Source of the DNA: Phenylobacterium soli | GTDB lineage: Bacteria > Pseudomonadota > Alphaproteobacteria > Caulobacterales > Caulobacteraceae | Direction: 5' to 3' | Assembly (NCBI RefSeq): GCF_003254475.1 | Contig: NZ_QFYQ01000001.1 | Location: 2,480,001-2,544,000 of the forward strand | DNA length: 64,000 nucleotides | In this document: positions 56,024 to 64,000 of the stretch, piece by piece | How the letters are laid out: every line of letters starts with the position of its first letter | Numbering within the stretch: position 1 is the stretch's first letter | The notes under the pieces: model-generated | What the model saw: only the letters and a program-made list of their open reading frames with translations | Database searches by the model: none | Told to the model about the DNA's origin: nothing | Position numbers and translations under genes: made by a program

Positions 56024-56059
56024 CGGCGCGCCACCCCCAACCCGGTGGCGCGCCGTTTT
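56024..56059 (+). terminator. Intrinsic terminator downstream of the CoA transferase
   Basis: CGGCGCGCCACC (56024-56035) pairs perfectly with GGTGGCGCGCCG (56044-56055), 12 bp with an 8-nt loop, followed by TTTT. It lies 116 nt after the CoA transferase stop and 94 nt before the YihY gene. The stretch 55908-56023 between gene and terminator contains nothing I recognise. Confidence 0.85.
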
Positions 56060-56153
56060 GGCGTCTGATGGGTGGGGCCTGATGGGGTAGGGCTGGGGAC
56101 AGTTCAGCTTCGAGGCTTGCGCCCGGCCACGTTCCTCAGCACCCTCCGCCCCG

Positions 56154-57104
56154 ATGCTCCCTCCCCGCATCCTCTCCCGTCTCCGCAGCATGGATTGGGA
56201 CCCGACCCACTGGCTGCGCATGGGCCTGCTGGTCCTCGGGCGGGCGCTGACGCGCCTCTGGGGCCGCGACGTCATGCTCTACACGGGCGGTGTGTCGTTC
56301 TTCGTCATGCTGGCGATCTTCCCGGCGCTGGCCATCCTGATCGGCCTCTACAGCCTGCTCGCCGACCCGGCCCAGGCCGCGGCCGAGGGCAGGGCGCTCT
56401 CCACCGTCATGCCCGCCGGCGTGCGCGATATCTTCCAGAGCGAACTGATGCGGCTGGTGCAGACGCCGCATGTGGCCATGTCCACCCAGAGCGGCCTCGC
56501 CCTGGTGGTCGCGATCTACGCCTCGCACCGCGGCTTCAAGGCGCTGCTCGCGGGGCTCTCCTTCATCCATGACGAGGACGAGCCGCACGGCTTCGTGGGC
56601 TTCAACCTGCTCGCAGGCGCCGTGCTGATCGCCACCTTCGCCGCGCTGGGCGTGATTTCGGCCATCTTCTTCGGCCTGCGCATCATGGGCTCGGCGTTCG
56701 AGCTGCGGCCGCTGCGCGGGGTGTCCTGGCTGCTCAGCGAGTGGACCTGGGCCAGCGTGGGCCTGACGCTGGGCCTTTCCCTGATCTATCGCTTCGCCAT
56801 GTCCCGCCGCCCGGTCGTCTGGCGCGCCTCAATGCTGGGCGGCCTCGCGGCGGCGGCGCTCTGCCTGTTCGCCTCCTGGGCCATCGCCTTCTACGTCGAG
56901 CAGATCGCCCATCTAGGCGCGACTTACGGCTCGCTGGCGACGGTCATCGTCTTCCTGATCTGGCTGTCGTGGAACGTGAACGCGATCTTCTTCGGCGGCG
57001 CGCTCGCGACCGAGGTCGAGCTCGCGATCGACGCCAGTTCGCCGAAGCCCGCCATCCCGGACCTGCGCGGCGTCAGGCCGGTGGTTTCGCGATCACGAAA
57101 CTGA
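56154..57104 (+). CDS. YihY/virulence factor BrkB family membrane protein
   Basis: The 316-residue product has six hydrophobic segments and the family motifs YTGGVSFFVMLAIFPALAIL near residue 43 and YGSLATVIVFLIWLSWNVNA near the end. The family was once thought to contain RNase BN, an assignment now abandoned; its role is unknown, perhaps transport. The final 32 nt overlap the convergent tusA gene. Confidence 0.9.
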   Translation: MLPPRILSRLRSMDWDPTHWLRMGLLVLGRALTRLWGRDVMLYTGGVSFFVMLAIFPALAILIGLYSLLADPAQAAAEGRALSTVMPAGVRDIFQSELMRLVQTPHVAMSTQSGLALVVAIYASHRGFKALLAGLSFIHDEDEPHGFVGFNLLAGAVLIATFAALGVISAIFFGLRIMGSAFELRPLRGVSWLLSEWTWASVGLTLGLSLIYRFAMSRRPVVWRASMLGGLAAAALCLFASWAIAFYVEQIAHLGATYGSLATVIVFLIWLSWNVNAIFFGGALATEVELAIDASSPKPAIPDLRGVRPVVSRSRN

Positions 57105-57309
57105 GGACTCCGGCGTCCTCGCCGCGGTCCAGGATCTCCACGCCCAAGCCGGCCGCGAAGTGCGGCACGTCGATCCGCGCCAGGGGGTCGTCCGCGAGCA
57201 GGCGCAGCCGCGCTCCCGCAGGCGCGGCCTCCAGGGCCCGCCGCAGCCGCAGGGTCGGCACCGGGCATCGGTGCCCACGCGCGTCGACCAGGATCTCCTC
57301 GAAACTCAT
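57073..57309 (-). CDS. TusA family sulfurtransferase
   Basis: The 78-residue protein is a single TusA/SirA domain. It carries the sulfur-accepting Cys in DARGHRCPVPTLRLRRAL, followed by LRLLADDPLARIDVPHFA and the C-terminal strand GVLSFVIAKP. It relays persulfide sulfur, for tRNA thiolation or molybdenum cofactor. In Caulobacterales, TusA homologues without the tusBCD genes are common. I chose the ATG at 57309, which matches the family start; an in-frame start at 57345 lacks support. It is convergent with and overlaps the YihY gene by 32 nt. Confidence 0.9.
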   Translation of the reverse strand: MSFEEILVDARGHRCPVPTLRLRRALEAAPAGARLRLLADDPLARIDVPHFAAGLGVEILDRGEDAGVLSFVIAKPPA

Positions 57310-57398
57310 CGCTGGAGCCTTAAGGCCTTGGTCCGAGGAACCCAAGCGCTGCCTTCGCGCGTTGTGGCCGCACGGCCGGTTTGGGGACCATACCGAAG

Positions 57399-58847
57399 AT
57401 GCGACAGGGGGAGGCGTTCGACACCGACGTTCCGGCGCGGCTGGACCGGCTCCCGTGGAGCCGCTTCCACTGGCTGGTGGTCATTGCGCTGGGGGTCACC
57501 TGGATTCTCGACGGGCTCGAGGTGACGCTCGTCGGCTCCTTGTCGCCCGCCATCGCCAGCCCGGCGGCCCTCGACCTGTCCTCGAGCGAGGTGGGGCTGA
57601 GCGGCAGCGCCTACATCCTCGGCGCGGTGATCGGGGCGCTGGTATTCGGACGGCTCACGGACAAGCTCGGACGACGCAAGCTGTTCACCGCCACGGTCGG
57701 CCTCTATCTCCTGGCCACGATCGCGACGGGCCTGTCCTGGGACGTCTGGTCGTTCATGGCCTTCCGCTTTCTCACCGGCGCCGGCATCGGCGGGGAGTAC
57801 GGGGCGGTGAACTCGGCCATCCAGGAGCTGATCCCGGCCCGCCGGCGGGGCTACACCGACCTGGCGGTCAACGGCACCTTCTGGGTCGGGGCGGCCCTCG
57901 GCGCGCTCGGGTCCCTGGTGGTGCTGGATCCCGCGGTCGTTCCGCAGGCGTGGGGCTGGCGGCTGGCCTTCGTGATCGGCGGCCTCCTGGCGCTGGTGAT
58001 CATATTCGTGCGCCGCTTCATCCCGGAAAGCCCGCGCTGGCTGATGACCCATGGCCGCCCAGAGGAGGCGGAGGAGATCGTCCGCCAGATCGAGCGCCGC
58101 ATCGAGCGCCACACGGCCCTGCCGCCGCAGATCGAGCCCATTCGGAAGCTGCGCTTCGCTCGCCGTGAGGAGACCGGTTGGGCGGAGATCGCCGCCACCC
58201 TGTTCCGCGCCCATCCCCGACGGACGATCCTGGGGATCGTGCTGATGGCCACCCAGGCCTTCTGCTACAACGCGATCTTCTTCACCTACGCGATCATCCT
58301 GACGAAATTCTACGGAATTCCAGACCGTAACGTCGGCCTGTTCATGCTGCCGTTTGCGCTCGGCAACGTGGCGGGCCCGCTGGTGCTGGGGCGGCTATTC
58401 GACAGTCTCGGCCGCAAGACCATGATCGCGTCGACCTATGGCATAGCCGGGGCCTTGCTCTGCGCCACCGGTTGGCTGTTCGCCGCCGGGCTCCTGACCG
58501 CCGAAAGCCAGACGCTCGCCTGGAGCGTCATCTTCTTCTTCGCGTCGGCGGCGGCCAGCGCGGCCTATCTGACGGTGGGCGAGCTGTTCCCGCTGGAGAC
58601 GCGGGCGATCACGATTTCGCTGTTCTACGCCTTCGGCACTCTCCTGGGCGGCGTCGGTGGCCCGGCCCTGTTCGGGGCGCTGATCGACACCGGCGAGCGC
58701 TGGCGCATCTTCCTGGGATACCTGCTGGGCGGTGGGCTCATGCTGGTGGCCGCGGCCGTGCAGCTCGTGCTCGGCGTCTCTGCGGAGCGTCGGTCGCTGG
58801 AGGCCGTCGCCCCTCCGCTGTCCCTGCTGGGCGGCGAGGAGCCCTAA
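57399..58847 (+). CDS. MFS transporter, sugar/metabolite porter type
   Basis: The 482-residue inner-membrane protein has twelve predicted helices. It carries the MFS signatures GRLTDKLGRRK between helices 2 and 3, RFLTGAGIGGEYGAVNSAIQ, RRFIPESPRWL after helix 6, and GRLFDSLGRKTM in the second half. These place it in the sugar-porter or aromatic-acid porter branch. The ligand is unknown. An ATG at 57399 is used; an in-frame TTG at 57381 exists. Its TAA shares a four-base overlap (CTAA) with the convergent gene's TAG. Confidence 0.87.
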   Translation: MRQGEAFDTDVPARLDRLPWSRFHWLVVIALGVTWILDGLEVTLVGSLSPAIASPAALDLSSSEVGLSGSAYILGAVIGALVFGRLTDKLGRRKLFTATVGLYLLATIATGLSWDVWSFMAFRFLTGAGIGGEYGAVNSAIQELIPARRRGYTDLAVNGTFWVGAALGALGSLVVLDPAVVPQAWGWRLAFVIGGLLALVIIFVRRFIPESPRWLMTHGRPEEAEEIVRQIERRIERHTALPPQIEPIRKLRFARREETGWAEIAATLFRAHPRRTILGIVLMATQAFCYNAIFFTYAIILTKFYGIPDRNVGLFMLPFALGNVAGPLVLGRLFDSLGRKTMIASTYGIAGALLCATGWLFAAGLLTAESQTLAWSVIFFFASAAASAAYLTVGELFPLETRAITISLFYAFGTLLGGVGGPALFGALIDTGERWRIFLGYLLGGGLMLVAAAVQLVLGVSAERRSLEAVAPPLSLLGGEEP

Positions 58848-59101
58848 CCCGCGCGGCGGAGAGGCCGATAGAGGCGCTGCGCCTTCACCAGAGCCCAGCC
58901 GTCCCGGGTCAGCATGAAGGCGTGTGGCGATCCGCGCCAGCCATTGGCCGCCGCGGCGCTGCCCGCCCGCTGCAACAGCCTGCGGCCGCAGAGCCGCAGA
59001 CAGAGGCCGAGGACGGCGGGGTCGCGGTCCTCCACCGGGCCGTCCATGGCGCTGCGAAGAATGGCGCGCTCGTCGGCCGAAAGGTCGTGGTAGTCACTCA
59101 T
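58844..59101 (-). CDS. Hypothetical 85-residue protein
   Basis: No family recognised. The product starts MSDYHDLSADERAILRSAMD, contains a basic Leu-rich helical stretch (LCLRLCGRRLLQRAGSAAAA), and ends with WALVKAQRLYRPLRRAG. The sequence is plausible as a small cytoplasmic protein, and its TAG shares bases with the stop of the transporter gene on the other strand. It starts 72 nt after the end of the TadG-like gene on the same strand and might be co-transcribed with it. Confidence 0.5.
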   Translation of the reverse strand: MSDYHDLSADERAILRSAMDGPVEDRDPAVLGLCLRLCGRRLLQRAGSAAAANGWRGSPHAFMLTRDGWALVKAQRLYRPLRRAG

Positions 59102-59172
59102 GGCGGTCTAACGCCGGTGAGCGATGTCTGTTGCCGCGGCCAAGCCTCGCGCCCCTCAAATCACCGGGCGAG

Positions 59173-60732
59173 CTATTTCGAAAGATGCAGCGAAGCGATG
59201 CCGTTGGCGATCTGCTGGAAGATGGCGTCGAGGCTCGCCGAGTTCTTCACGTCGAAATAGTGGTCCGCACCCGAGGCGCAGCTCTGCAGCACGGTGCTCG
59301 TCCCGTTCGTGACCTCGACCCTCAGCGTATAGATCTCGATGTCCTTGGCCTTCATGTTGGCGCAGAGCTTCTGCAGCCGATCGTCGAGGGCGGCGGTGCG
59401 GTCCGCCTCCGTGCCTGAAACCAGCGGTTGCCCTGTGGTCGGGTTGAGGAGCCGTCCTTCCCACAGATAGCCCGCGCCGTTGTAGTCGGTGACGTTGGCG
59501 TTCGTGGGCGTGCTGCCCATGTTCGGCGCGTTGAACATGGTGTTCTCGCCGTCGGTCATCAGGATCACGATCTTCTTGTGCTTGGGCGTGCCGTAAGCGA
59601 CGCCGTCGGCGAAGGGGGTGTTCGGCGACAGGGTGTGCCACCCCCACGCCATGCCAAGCGGGATGTTGGTCTGGCCCGTGGCCTTCATCGAGCTGATCGC
59701 GGACTTCAGCGCCGTCCAGTTGGTCGTCAGCCGCTGCAGGGCCTGCATGTCGCAGCCGTTGTTCGGGCCCCGGCTGCTCCAGGCGTTGACGCTGGCGTTC
59801 TTGTACTTCGCCGTGTCGCTCTGCGCCCCGCGCTGGTTGGTGTGGCCCGATTTGTCCTTGATGTAGTTGTTCGAGTAGCCCTGGCCGTTGCTGTCCGAGT
59901 TGTCCGGTTCGTCGGGTGCGAAGTAGGGCACCACCAGGGCCTCGGCCGTGGAGTCCGGGGCGGTGTCGTCGATGTCGTAGGGCGGCTTGCGCATCTCGAC
60001 GCAGCCGGCCCAGGTGATCCCCAGCTGATTGAACAGATCGAAGCGCCTGGTCTGTTGCGGCGCGCCGTTGTCGTCCGGGAACAGGGCGTTGTTGGCGGTC
60101 GAGGCGCCATTGACGTCGAGCCATGTCGCCGAGGCGTAGCTCGAATCCACGCGGACGCTCTGCGAGAACGGCACGAGCGAGATCTTCACCGCGTTCGGGT
60201 CGGTCGTTTGCGCGGCCGCCTTGGCCATGGTGTCGATGAAGTTTCCGGCCGCGGTCTTCAGGTTCTTGAGCTTCGTGCCCTGCATCGAGCCGGTGTTGTC
60301 GAGCACCAGGGCGATCTCCAGCTCATAGCCGGCGCGTTTCACCTCGGTGTGGGCGCCCACGATGATGTTGCCGCCGGTGATGAAGCCGATGACCAGAGGG
60401 CGCACGGCGGCCGAGGCGTTGGCGATGACCGTCCCACCGGTCCCGAAGACGAAGGTGTCCGAGGCGAGGGTGACGCTGGAATCGAGCACCAGGTTCTGGT
60501 GCAGGATCCGGTCGCCGGTCGTCTGAAGCTGGGTGGCGTCGGAGGCCGTGCTCTTGGCCGTGGCCAGGGTCGCCGCGTCGAGCGCGTCCTGGAGGACGAG
60601 CTTGGCCGCGGTGGCGCGCGCGATGTCCAGTGCGCCGAGGGCGGCGAGCGACAGGGGCGCAAGCGAAAGCGCTACCGTCACGGCGACGTTGGCGCGATTG
60701 TCCCGCAGTGCTGACCGAAGCCACCGAAGCAT
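59173..60732 (-). CDS. TadG-like von Willebrand factor A domain pseudopilin
   Basis: The 519-residue product begins with a basic leader and one membrane helix (VAVTVALSLAPLSLAALGAL) of the Tad-associated pseudopilin type. It lacks the Gly and the Glu+5 of processed TadE proteins. A vWA domain follows with EIALVLDNTGSM (metal-ion-dependent adhesion site DxTxS) at about 140, then the KIVILMTDGENT segment near 400. Between them lies a long insertion rich in Asn, Asp and Gly. The product is exported or membrane-anchored. It is divergent from the TadE cluster, the starts 170 nt apart. Confidence 0.87.
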   Translation of the reverse strand: MLRWLRSALRDNRANVAVTVALSLAPLSLAALGALDIARATAAKLVLQDALDAATLATAKSTASDATQLQTTGDRILHQNLVLDSSVTLASDTFVFGTGGTVIANASAAVRPLVIGFITGGNIIVGAHTEVKRAGYELEIALVLDNTGSMQGTKLKNLKTAAGNFIDTMAKAAAQTTDPNAVKISLVPFSQSVRVDSSYASATWLDVNGASTANNALFPDDNGAPQQTRRFDLFNQLGITWAGCVEMRKPPYDIDDTAPDSTAEALVVPYFAPDEPDNSDSNGQGYSNNYIKDKSGHTNQRGAQSDTAKYKNASVNAWSSRGPNNGCDMQALQRLTTNWTALKSAISSMKATGQTNIPLGMAWGWHTLSPNTPFADGVAYGTPKHKKIVILMTDGENTMFNAPNMGSTPTNANVTDYNGAGYLWEGRLLNPTTGQPLVSGTEADRTAALDDRLQKLCANMKAKDIEIYTLRVEVTNGTSTVLQSCASGADHYFDVKNSASLDAIFQQIANGIASLHLSK

Positions 60733-60902
60733 CGTGGTTCATCCGTCCGAGCGCCTTCGAAGACGCGGTATCGAGCCGGCAACCTATTGTTGTGGGGTTA
60801 ATCGTGCGCTTCGGACTTAGGTGAACGGAGGGCAACCATAGGTATGCACTGCTTCCTTAACCCCGATCTTGCAAAGTCCGGTACGGTTGAGGTGGCTTAG
60901 GC

Positions 60903-61397
60903 ATGTGGACCAGGGCATTCGCATCGGATCGGCAGGGGGCGACGGCGATCGAGTTCGCGCTCGTGCTGCCGTTGCTGATCGGAATCATCGTCGGGACGGT
61001 GGAGATCGGCATCGTGGGCCTGGTCTCCAACACCCTCGACAATTCCGTGCAGGCGGCGTCGCGCAAGATCAGGGTGGGGGACACGGGCGCCCCGACGAGC
61101 GCCAGCGAGTTCCGTGATGCGGTGTGCTCCGGCATGTTCGAGCCGCGGAACTCGTGCCTCGCCAAGCTCAACGTCAGTGTCCGCAAGTTTTCGAACTTCG
61201 CCTCCGCCAGCGCGGCGGCGGGCGATGCGCCGGCCAATCAGTTCGACAGGGGAGGAGAGGGTGACATCATCCTCGTGAAGGCGACCTACCGCTGGCCTTT
61301 CTTCATGCCCTTCTTCACGCTCGACTATCAGCAATCGGGCGCCGCGGCCGTGCTGCTCGACGCGCGCACCACCTTCAAGAACGAGCCCTTCGGATGA
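60903..61397 (+). CDS. TadE-like pseudopilin 1
   Basis: The 164-residue product has the TadE N-terminus SDRQG-ATAIEFALVLPLL, with the expected prepilin cut after Gly12 and Glu at +5, then one helix. The extracellular part has two Cys (FRDAVCSGM and NSCLAKL), likely disulfide-bonded. Its C-terminal stretch ILVKATYRWPFFMPFF is typical of TadE. It overlaps the next gene by 4 nt. A TTAACC half-site resembling CtrA boxes lies at 60857-60862. Confidence 0.85.
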   Translation: MWTRAFASDRQGATAIEFALVLPLLIGIIVGTVEIGIVGLVSNTLDNSVQAASRKIRVGDTGAPTSASEFRDAVCSGMFEPRNSCLAKLNVSVRKFSNFASASAAAGDAPANQFDRGGEGDIILVKATYRWPFFMPFFTLDYQQSGAAAVLLDARTTFKNEPFG

Positions 61398-61906
61398 GCC
61401 TGCGCCGCTTCCGAGCTGACCGGCGCGGCGCCGCCGCGGTCGAGTTCGCGCTGACTTTCCCGATCCTGGTGACCCTGCAACTGGGTTCGGTGGAACTCGT
61501 GCGCGCCTTCGAGGCGCAGCGACGGATCGCCCACGTCGCCGCCGCAATGGCAGACGTGGTGAGCCAGGGACGGACCGTCAGCAAGGCGCAGCTCGACGAC
61601 ACCTATTACGCTGGACAGATGCTGGTGAACCCGCTGCCCGTTTCGCACCTGGGACTGCGGATCTCGAGCATGACTGCCGACAGCAAGGGCGTGGTCGGCC
61701 TCGACTGGACCGACAACAACAACTGGACGCTCGCCGGCGCGCCCTCGGTCCCGGTGGGCTATCTGGGGGCGGGAGAGAGCGCCATCGTCGCCGACGTCTC
61801 CTACGACTACACCTCGCCAATCCGCTACCTGCTGCCGAACACCATCCACTTCGTACGCCACGCCTACATCCGGCCCCGGCTCGTGAACCAGATCCCGAAG
61901 GTGTAG
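61394..61906 (+). CDS. TadE-like pseudopilin 2
   Basis: The 170-residue product repeats the same N-terminal plan: ADRRG-AAAVEFALTFPILV, predicted cut after Gly12 and Glu at +5. The extracellular part is Cys-free with repeated TADSKGVVGLDW and WTLAGAPSVP. The stop is followed by 75 nt to the next gene. It overlaps TadE 1 by 4 nt, so the two are a coupled pair, in the TadE-TadF pattern of Tad loci. Confidence 0.82.
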   Translation: MSLRRFRADRRGAAAVEFALTFPILVTLQLGSVELVRAFEAQRRIAHVAAAMADVVSQGRTVSKAQLDDTYYAGQMLVNPLPVSHLGLRISSMTADSKGVVGLDWTDNNNWTLAGAPSVPVGYLGAGESAIVADVSYDYTSPIRYLLPNTIHFVRHAYIRPRLVNQIPKV

Positions 61907-61981
61907 CCCCCGCCAATCGTCAACGCTGGTAAACCAAGCCGTTCAGCCGATTATTAAGCGCGCGGGAGCGATCCTGCGCCC

Positions 61982-63271
61982 ATGGTGCTGCGATCTCATC
62001 AGGCCGGCTGCGGCCGGCGTCGTCTCGGCCTCTCTCTCAGCGCATGGCGAGCGTGGGCCGATCGTTTCCGAGCCGCCAAGTCCGGCAATGTCGCGATCAT
62101 CTTCGCCTTCGGGATGCCGGTGGTGGCGGCCGGCGCGGCCTTCGCCGCCGAGACGAGCTACCAGTTCTACAAGCATCAGCGGCTGCAGGCGGCCGCGGAC
62201 GCCGCGGCCTTCGCGGGCGCGCTCGAACTTCTCGGAGGCTCCGGCACGACGGCGGTCCAGTCCGCGGCGTCGACGGCCGCCACCTCCAATGGCTGGCTGT
62301 CGGCCAGCGGAACGATCCAGGTGAACACGCCCCCGACCTCGGGGCCGAACACCACCAACAAGGCCGTCGAGGTGATCCTCACCCAGACCGAGCCGCGCTT
62401 CTTCACCGCCGTGCTGACCAGCACGCCTGTGGTGCTCCATCGGCGGGCCGTGGCGCTTTATCAGGTGTCGTCCAACGCCTGCATCGTCGCCCTCAGCAAG
62501 ACGGCCAGCCGCGCCGTGGACGTGACCGGCAACGCTGCGATGAACCTGAGCGGCTGCGACGTCGCCTCGAATTCGACGGCCGCCGACGCCCTGCACGTCT
62601 GGGGTTCGGGCAACATGACCGCCGATTGCGCCGAGACGGCTGGCGGCATCGCCAACAACGGGGGCATGACCCTTTCCCAGTGCCCTGGCGGCATGGCCAA
62701 CGCCCCGTCCGTCGCCGATCCCTACAAGGATCTGGAGACGCCCTCGCCGCAGGGACCGTGCAACACGCAATCTAGCTACAACGGCGCTGCGCTCACGGCC
62801 GGATACTACTGCAACGGCCTCAGCCTGAAGGGCAACGACACCCTGGCGCCCGGCGTCTATTACGTCGGCGGCAGCGGCTTCAGCATCGGCGCCAACGCCT
62901 TCGTCGCGGGGACGGGCGTGACCATCTATCTCACCGGTGGCGCGCGGGTGAGCATGCAGGGCAATTCGACCGTGCGGCTGACCGCGCCGACCAGCGGGAC
63001 CTATTCGGGCATCCTGTTCTTCGGTGATCGGTCCAGCAGCGGCGGCGCGACGAACCTGTTCAACGGCGACAGCACCTCCAAGTTGACGGGCAACCTCTAT
63101 TTTCCGACGCAGGCGGTCGCCTACAATGGCAACTTCTCCGGTGCGAACGGCTGCACCTATGTGATCGGGGACACGGTCAGCTGGTCCGGTAGCGCCACGT
63201 TCGATGTGGACTGCACGGCCGAGGGCATGGCCAAGATCCCTTCGCGCAACGCCGTGAAGCTGGTGGAATAG
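61982..63271 (+). CDS. TadG-like pseudopilin with probable beta-helix region
   Basis: The 429-residue product has a long basic N-terminus and RAAKSG-NVAIIFAFGMPVV, like a TadE start but with Ile in place of Glu at +5. A QRLQAAADAAAFAGALELL stretch follows, the hallmark of TadG-like proteins. The C-terminal 270 residues are rich in Asn, Gly, Ser and Thr with short repeated turns (LKGNDTLAPGVYYVGG, ANAFVAGTGVTIYLTGG, ARVSMQGNSTVRLTAP), which looks like a right-handed parallel beta-helix. It contains eight or so Cys, including at ACIVAL and LSGCDVAS. The function of that domain is unknown. Confidence 0.75.
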   Translation: MVLRSHQAGCGRRRLGLSLSAWRAWADRFRAAKSGNVAIIFAFGMPVVAAGAAFAAETSYQFYKHQRLQAAADAAAFAGALELLGGSGTTAVQSAASTAATSNGWLSASGTIQVNTPPTSGPNTTNKAVEVILTQTEPRFFTAVLTSTPVVLHRRAVALYQVSSNACIVALSKTASRAVDVTGNAAMNLSGCDVASNSTAADALHVWGSGNMTADCAETAGGIANNGGMTLSQCPGGMANAPSVADPYKDLETPSPQGPCNTQSSYNGAALTAGYYCNGLSLKGNDTLAPGVYYVGGSGFSIGANAFVAGTGVTIYLTGGARVSMQGNSTVRLTAPTSGTYSGILFFGDRSSSGGATNLFNGDSTSKLTGNLYFPTQAVAYNGNFSGANGCTYVIGDTVSWSGSATFDVDCTAEGMAKIPSRNAVKLVE

Positions 63272-63691
63272 ATGACGCGCCTCGCCACCCTCTGGCGCGA
63301 TCGGCGCGGCGTCACGGCCATCGAGTTCGCGCTCATCGCTCCGGTCCTCGCCTCGGTCCTGATCCTGGGCTGGGATGGCTGGATGATGATCAGCCAGTCG
63401 CTGGACATGCGCACGGCGGTGCAGACCGGCGCGCGCTACTACCAGGTGGGCGGGACCGACGACACGGCTGCCCAGACGGCCGCCCTGGCCGCCTGGCCGC
63501 ACAGGCCCGCCAACGCGAGCTTCAGCCTGGCGCGCGCCTGCGCCTGCGGCGGCGCGGCCACCAGCTGCTCGAGCGCCTGCACGGCGGGCCAGACACCCAC
63601 GACCACGGTGACGCTCACCGCCAGCAGCGCCTTCGACGGCGCGATCCAGCATCGGAGCCTCAAGGAGACGGAGGTGATCCGTGTCCGCTAG
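63272..63691 (+). CDS. TadE-like pseudopilin 3
   Basis: The 139-residue product has RDRRG-VTAIEFALIAPVLA, with Glu at +5 and a predicted cut after Gly13. Its short extracellular part includes a Cys-rich loop (ARACACGGAATSCSSACTAG, with five Cys), unusual for TadE. It starts directly after the TadG-like stop at 63271 and overlaps the next gene by 11 nt, so these genes form one transcription unit. Confidence 0.82.
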   Translation: MTRLATLWRDRRGVTAIEFALIAPVLASVLILGWDGWMMISQSLDMRTAVQTGARYYQVGGTDDTAAQTAALAAWPHRPANASFSLARACACGGAATSCSSACTAGQTPTTTVTLTASSAFDGAIQHRSLKETEVIRVR

Positions 63692-64000
63692 GGTCCGTTT
63701 CCTGCGCGACCGATCGGGCGGCTCGGCGGTGGAGTTCTCCCTGCTCGCGGCCATCTTCTTCGTGATGCTGTTCGGCGTCTTCCAGCTCGGCCTGGCGCTG
63801 CACTATGGCGCGAGCGTCCGCTGGGCGCTGGAGACCAGCGCCCGCTCGCTGCTCATCTCGCCGACGACCACCCAGGCCCAGCTCCGCAGCCAGATGCTGG
63901 GCTACCTTTCGGATGTCCCGGGCGCGAACAGCGTCAAGGTGACCCTGGCGTCCGACATCTCCAATCCGAGCGCCAAGGTGTTCAAGGCCACCTCCAGCTA
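63681..64000 (+). CDS. TadE-like pseudopilin 4 (partial, runs off the window)
   Basis: 106 codons are visible from a GTG at 63681, supported by GGAGG 6 nt upstream. The product starts VSARVRFLRDRSGGSAVEFS, again a basic leader, Gly13 as cut site and Glu at +5, then LLAAIFFVMLFGVFQLGLAL. The gene continues past base 64000, so the C-terminus is unknown. It overlaps pseudopilin 3 by 11 nt. Confidence 0.8.
   Translation, partial: MSARVRFLRDRSGGSAVEFSLLAAIFFVMLFGVFQLGLALHYGASVRWALETSARSLLISPTTTQAQLRSQMLGYLSDVPGANSVKVTLASDISNPSAKVFKATSS

Noticed and set aside
60794..60864. GGGGTTAA and TTAACCCC as a full CtrA site between the vWA and TadE genes
   Set aside because: The TTAA elements are 55 nt apart instead of 7, so they are at best half-sites.

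Overview
The window is a high-GC (roughly 70 % by eye), densely packed alphaproteobacterial chromosome segment with almost no mobile-element signal. Gene content points to Caulobacterales, most likely Phenylobacterium or a close relative: a PopA-like degenerate GGDEF protein, the alaC-hom-glpX-recJ order, the DUF177-plsX-fabH-ihfA-merR order, DUF2842, an NDUFS4-like complex I subunit, SdhE, GANTC (CcrM-type) sites in one promoter region, and a short palindromic repeat that I recall from Caulobacter-type genomes. The genus is an inference from gene content, not a database match.

Layout. 1-5.1 kb: end of riboflavin synthase, ribH-nusB-thiL, a type III polyketide synthase with an ICMT-type methyltransferase, a convergent Tat-exported double aspartic protease and a small secreted protein. 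5.3-7.5 kb: K+-independent proton-pumping pyrophosphatase with a strong terminator. 7.7-14.7 kb: bamE, cytochrome bc1 chaperone, DUF177, plsX-fabH, ihfA-merR, tRNA-Pro(GGG), DUF2842, heme A synthase, cytochrome P460. 14.8-19.1 kb: rplM-rpsI, argC, a Tat-exported MsrB and a PadR-DUF1700-DUF2807 cassette. 19.3-22.9 kb: S41 peptidase, class I PHA synthase with a repeat-encoded linker, a lipoprotein. 23-31.2 kb: alaC-hom, glpX, recJ, tRNA-Glu, double cold-shock protein, DUF192, hotdog thioesterase, tRNA-Pro(TGG), complex I subunit, tRNA-Arg(TCT).

31.2-40.5 kb is a continuous minus-strand run: ABC exporter, glycerate-type kinase, SDR, cystathionine beta-lyase, TPR-glycosyltransferase, mercaptopyruvate sulfurtransferase, cysteine synthase and cyclopropane-fatty-acid synthase. 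It therefore combines sulfur amino-acid metabolism with envelope functions. 40.6-46.1 kb: LPS inner-core genes kdsA-hldE-hldD followed by a DUF3089 protein and an NADP-dependent oxidoreductase. 46.2-54.6 kb: recG, sdhE, mfd and, on the opposite strand, popA with a CcdC-like membrane protein. 54.8-58.8 kb: CaiB-type CoA transferase/racemase, YihY membrane protein, TusA, MFS transporter. 58.8-64 kb: a Tad-type pilus or secretion accessory locus with a divergent von Willebrand-domain TadG and at least four TadE-like pseudopilins plus a larger TadG-like protein; the last gene runs off the window.

No CRISPR, prophage, insertion sequence, toxin-antitoxin or defence locus was recognised. The least ordinary parts are the TadE/TadG cluster with its probable beta-helix pseudopilin, the duplicated aspartic protease, the type III PKS cassette, the PopA homologue, the repeat-coded tail on a hypothetical protein, and five convergent gene pairs whose stop codons overlap in a single CTAG or CTAA.
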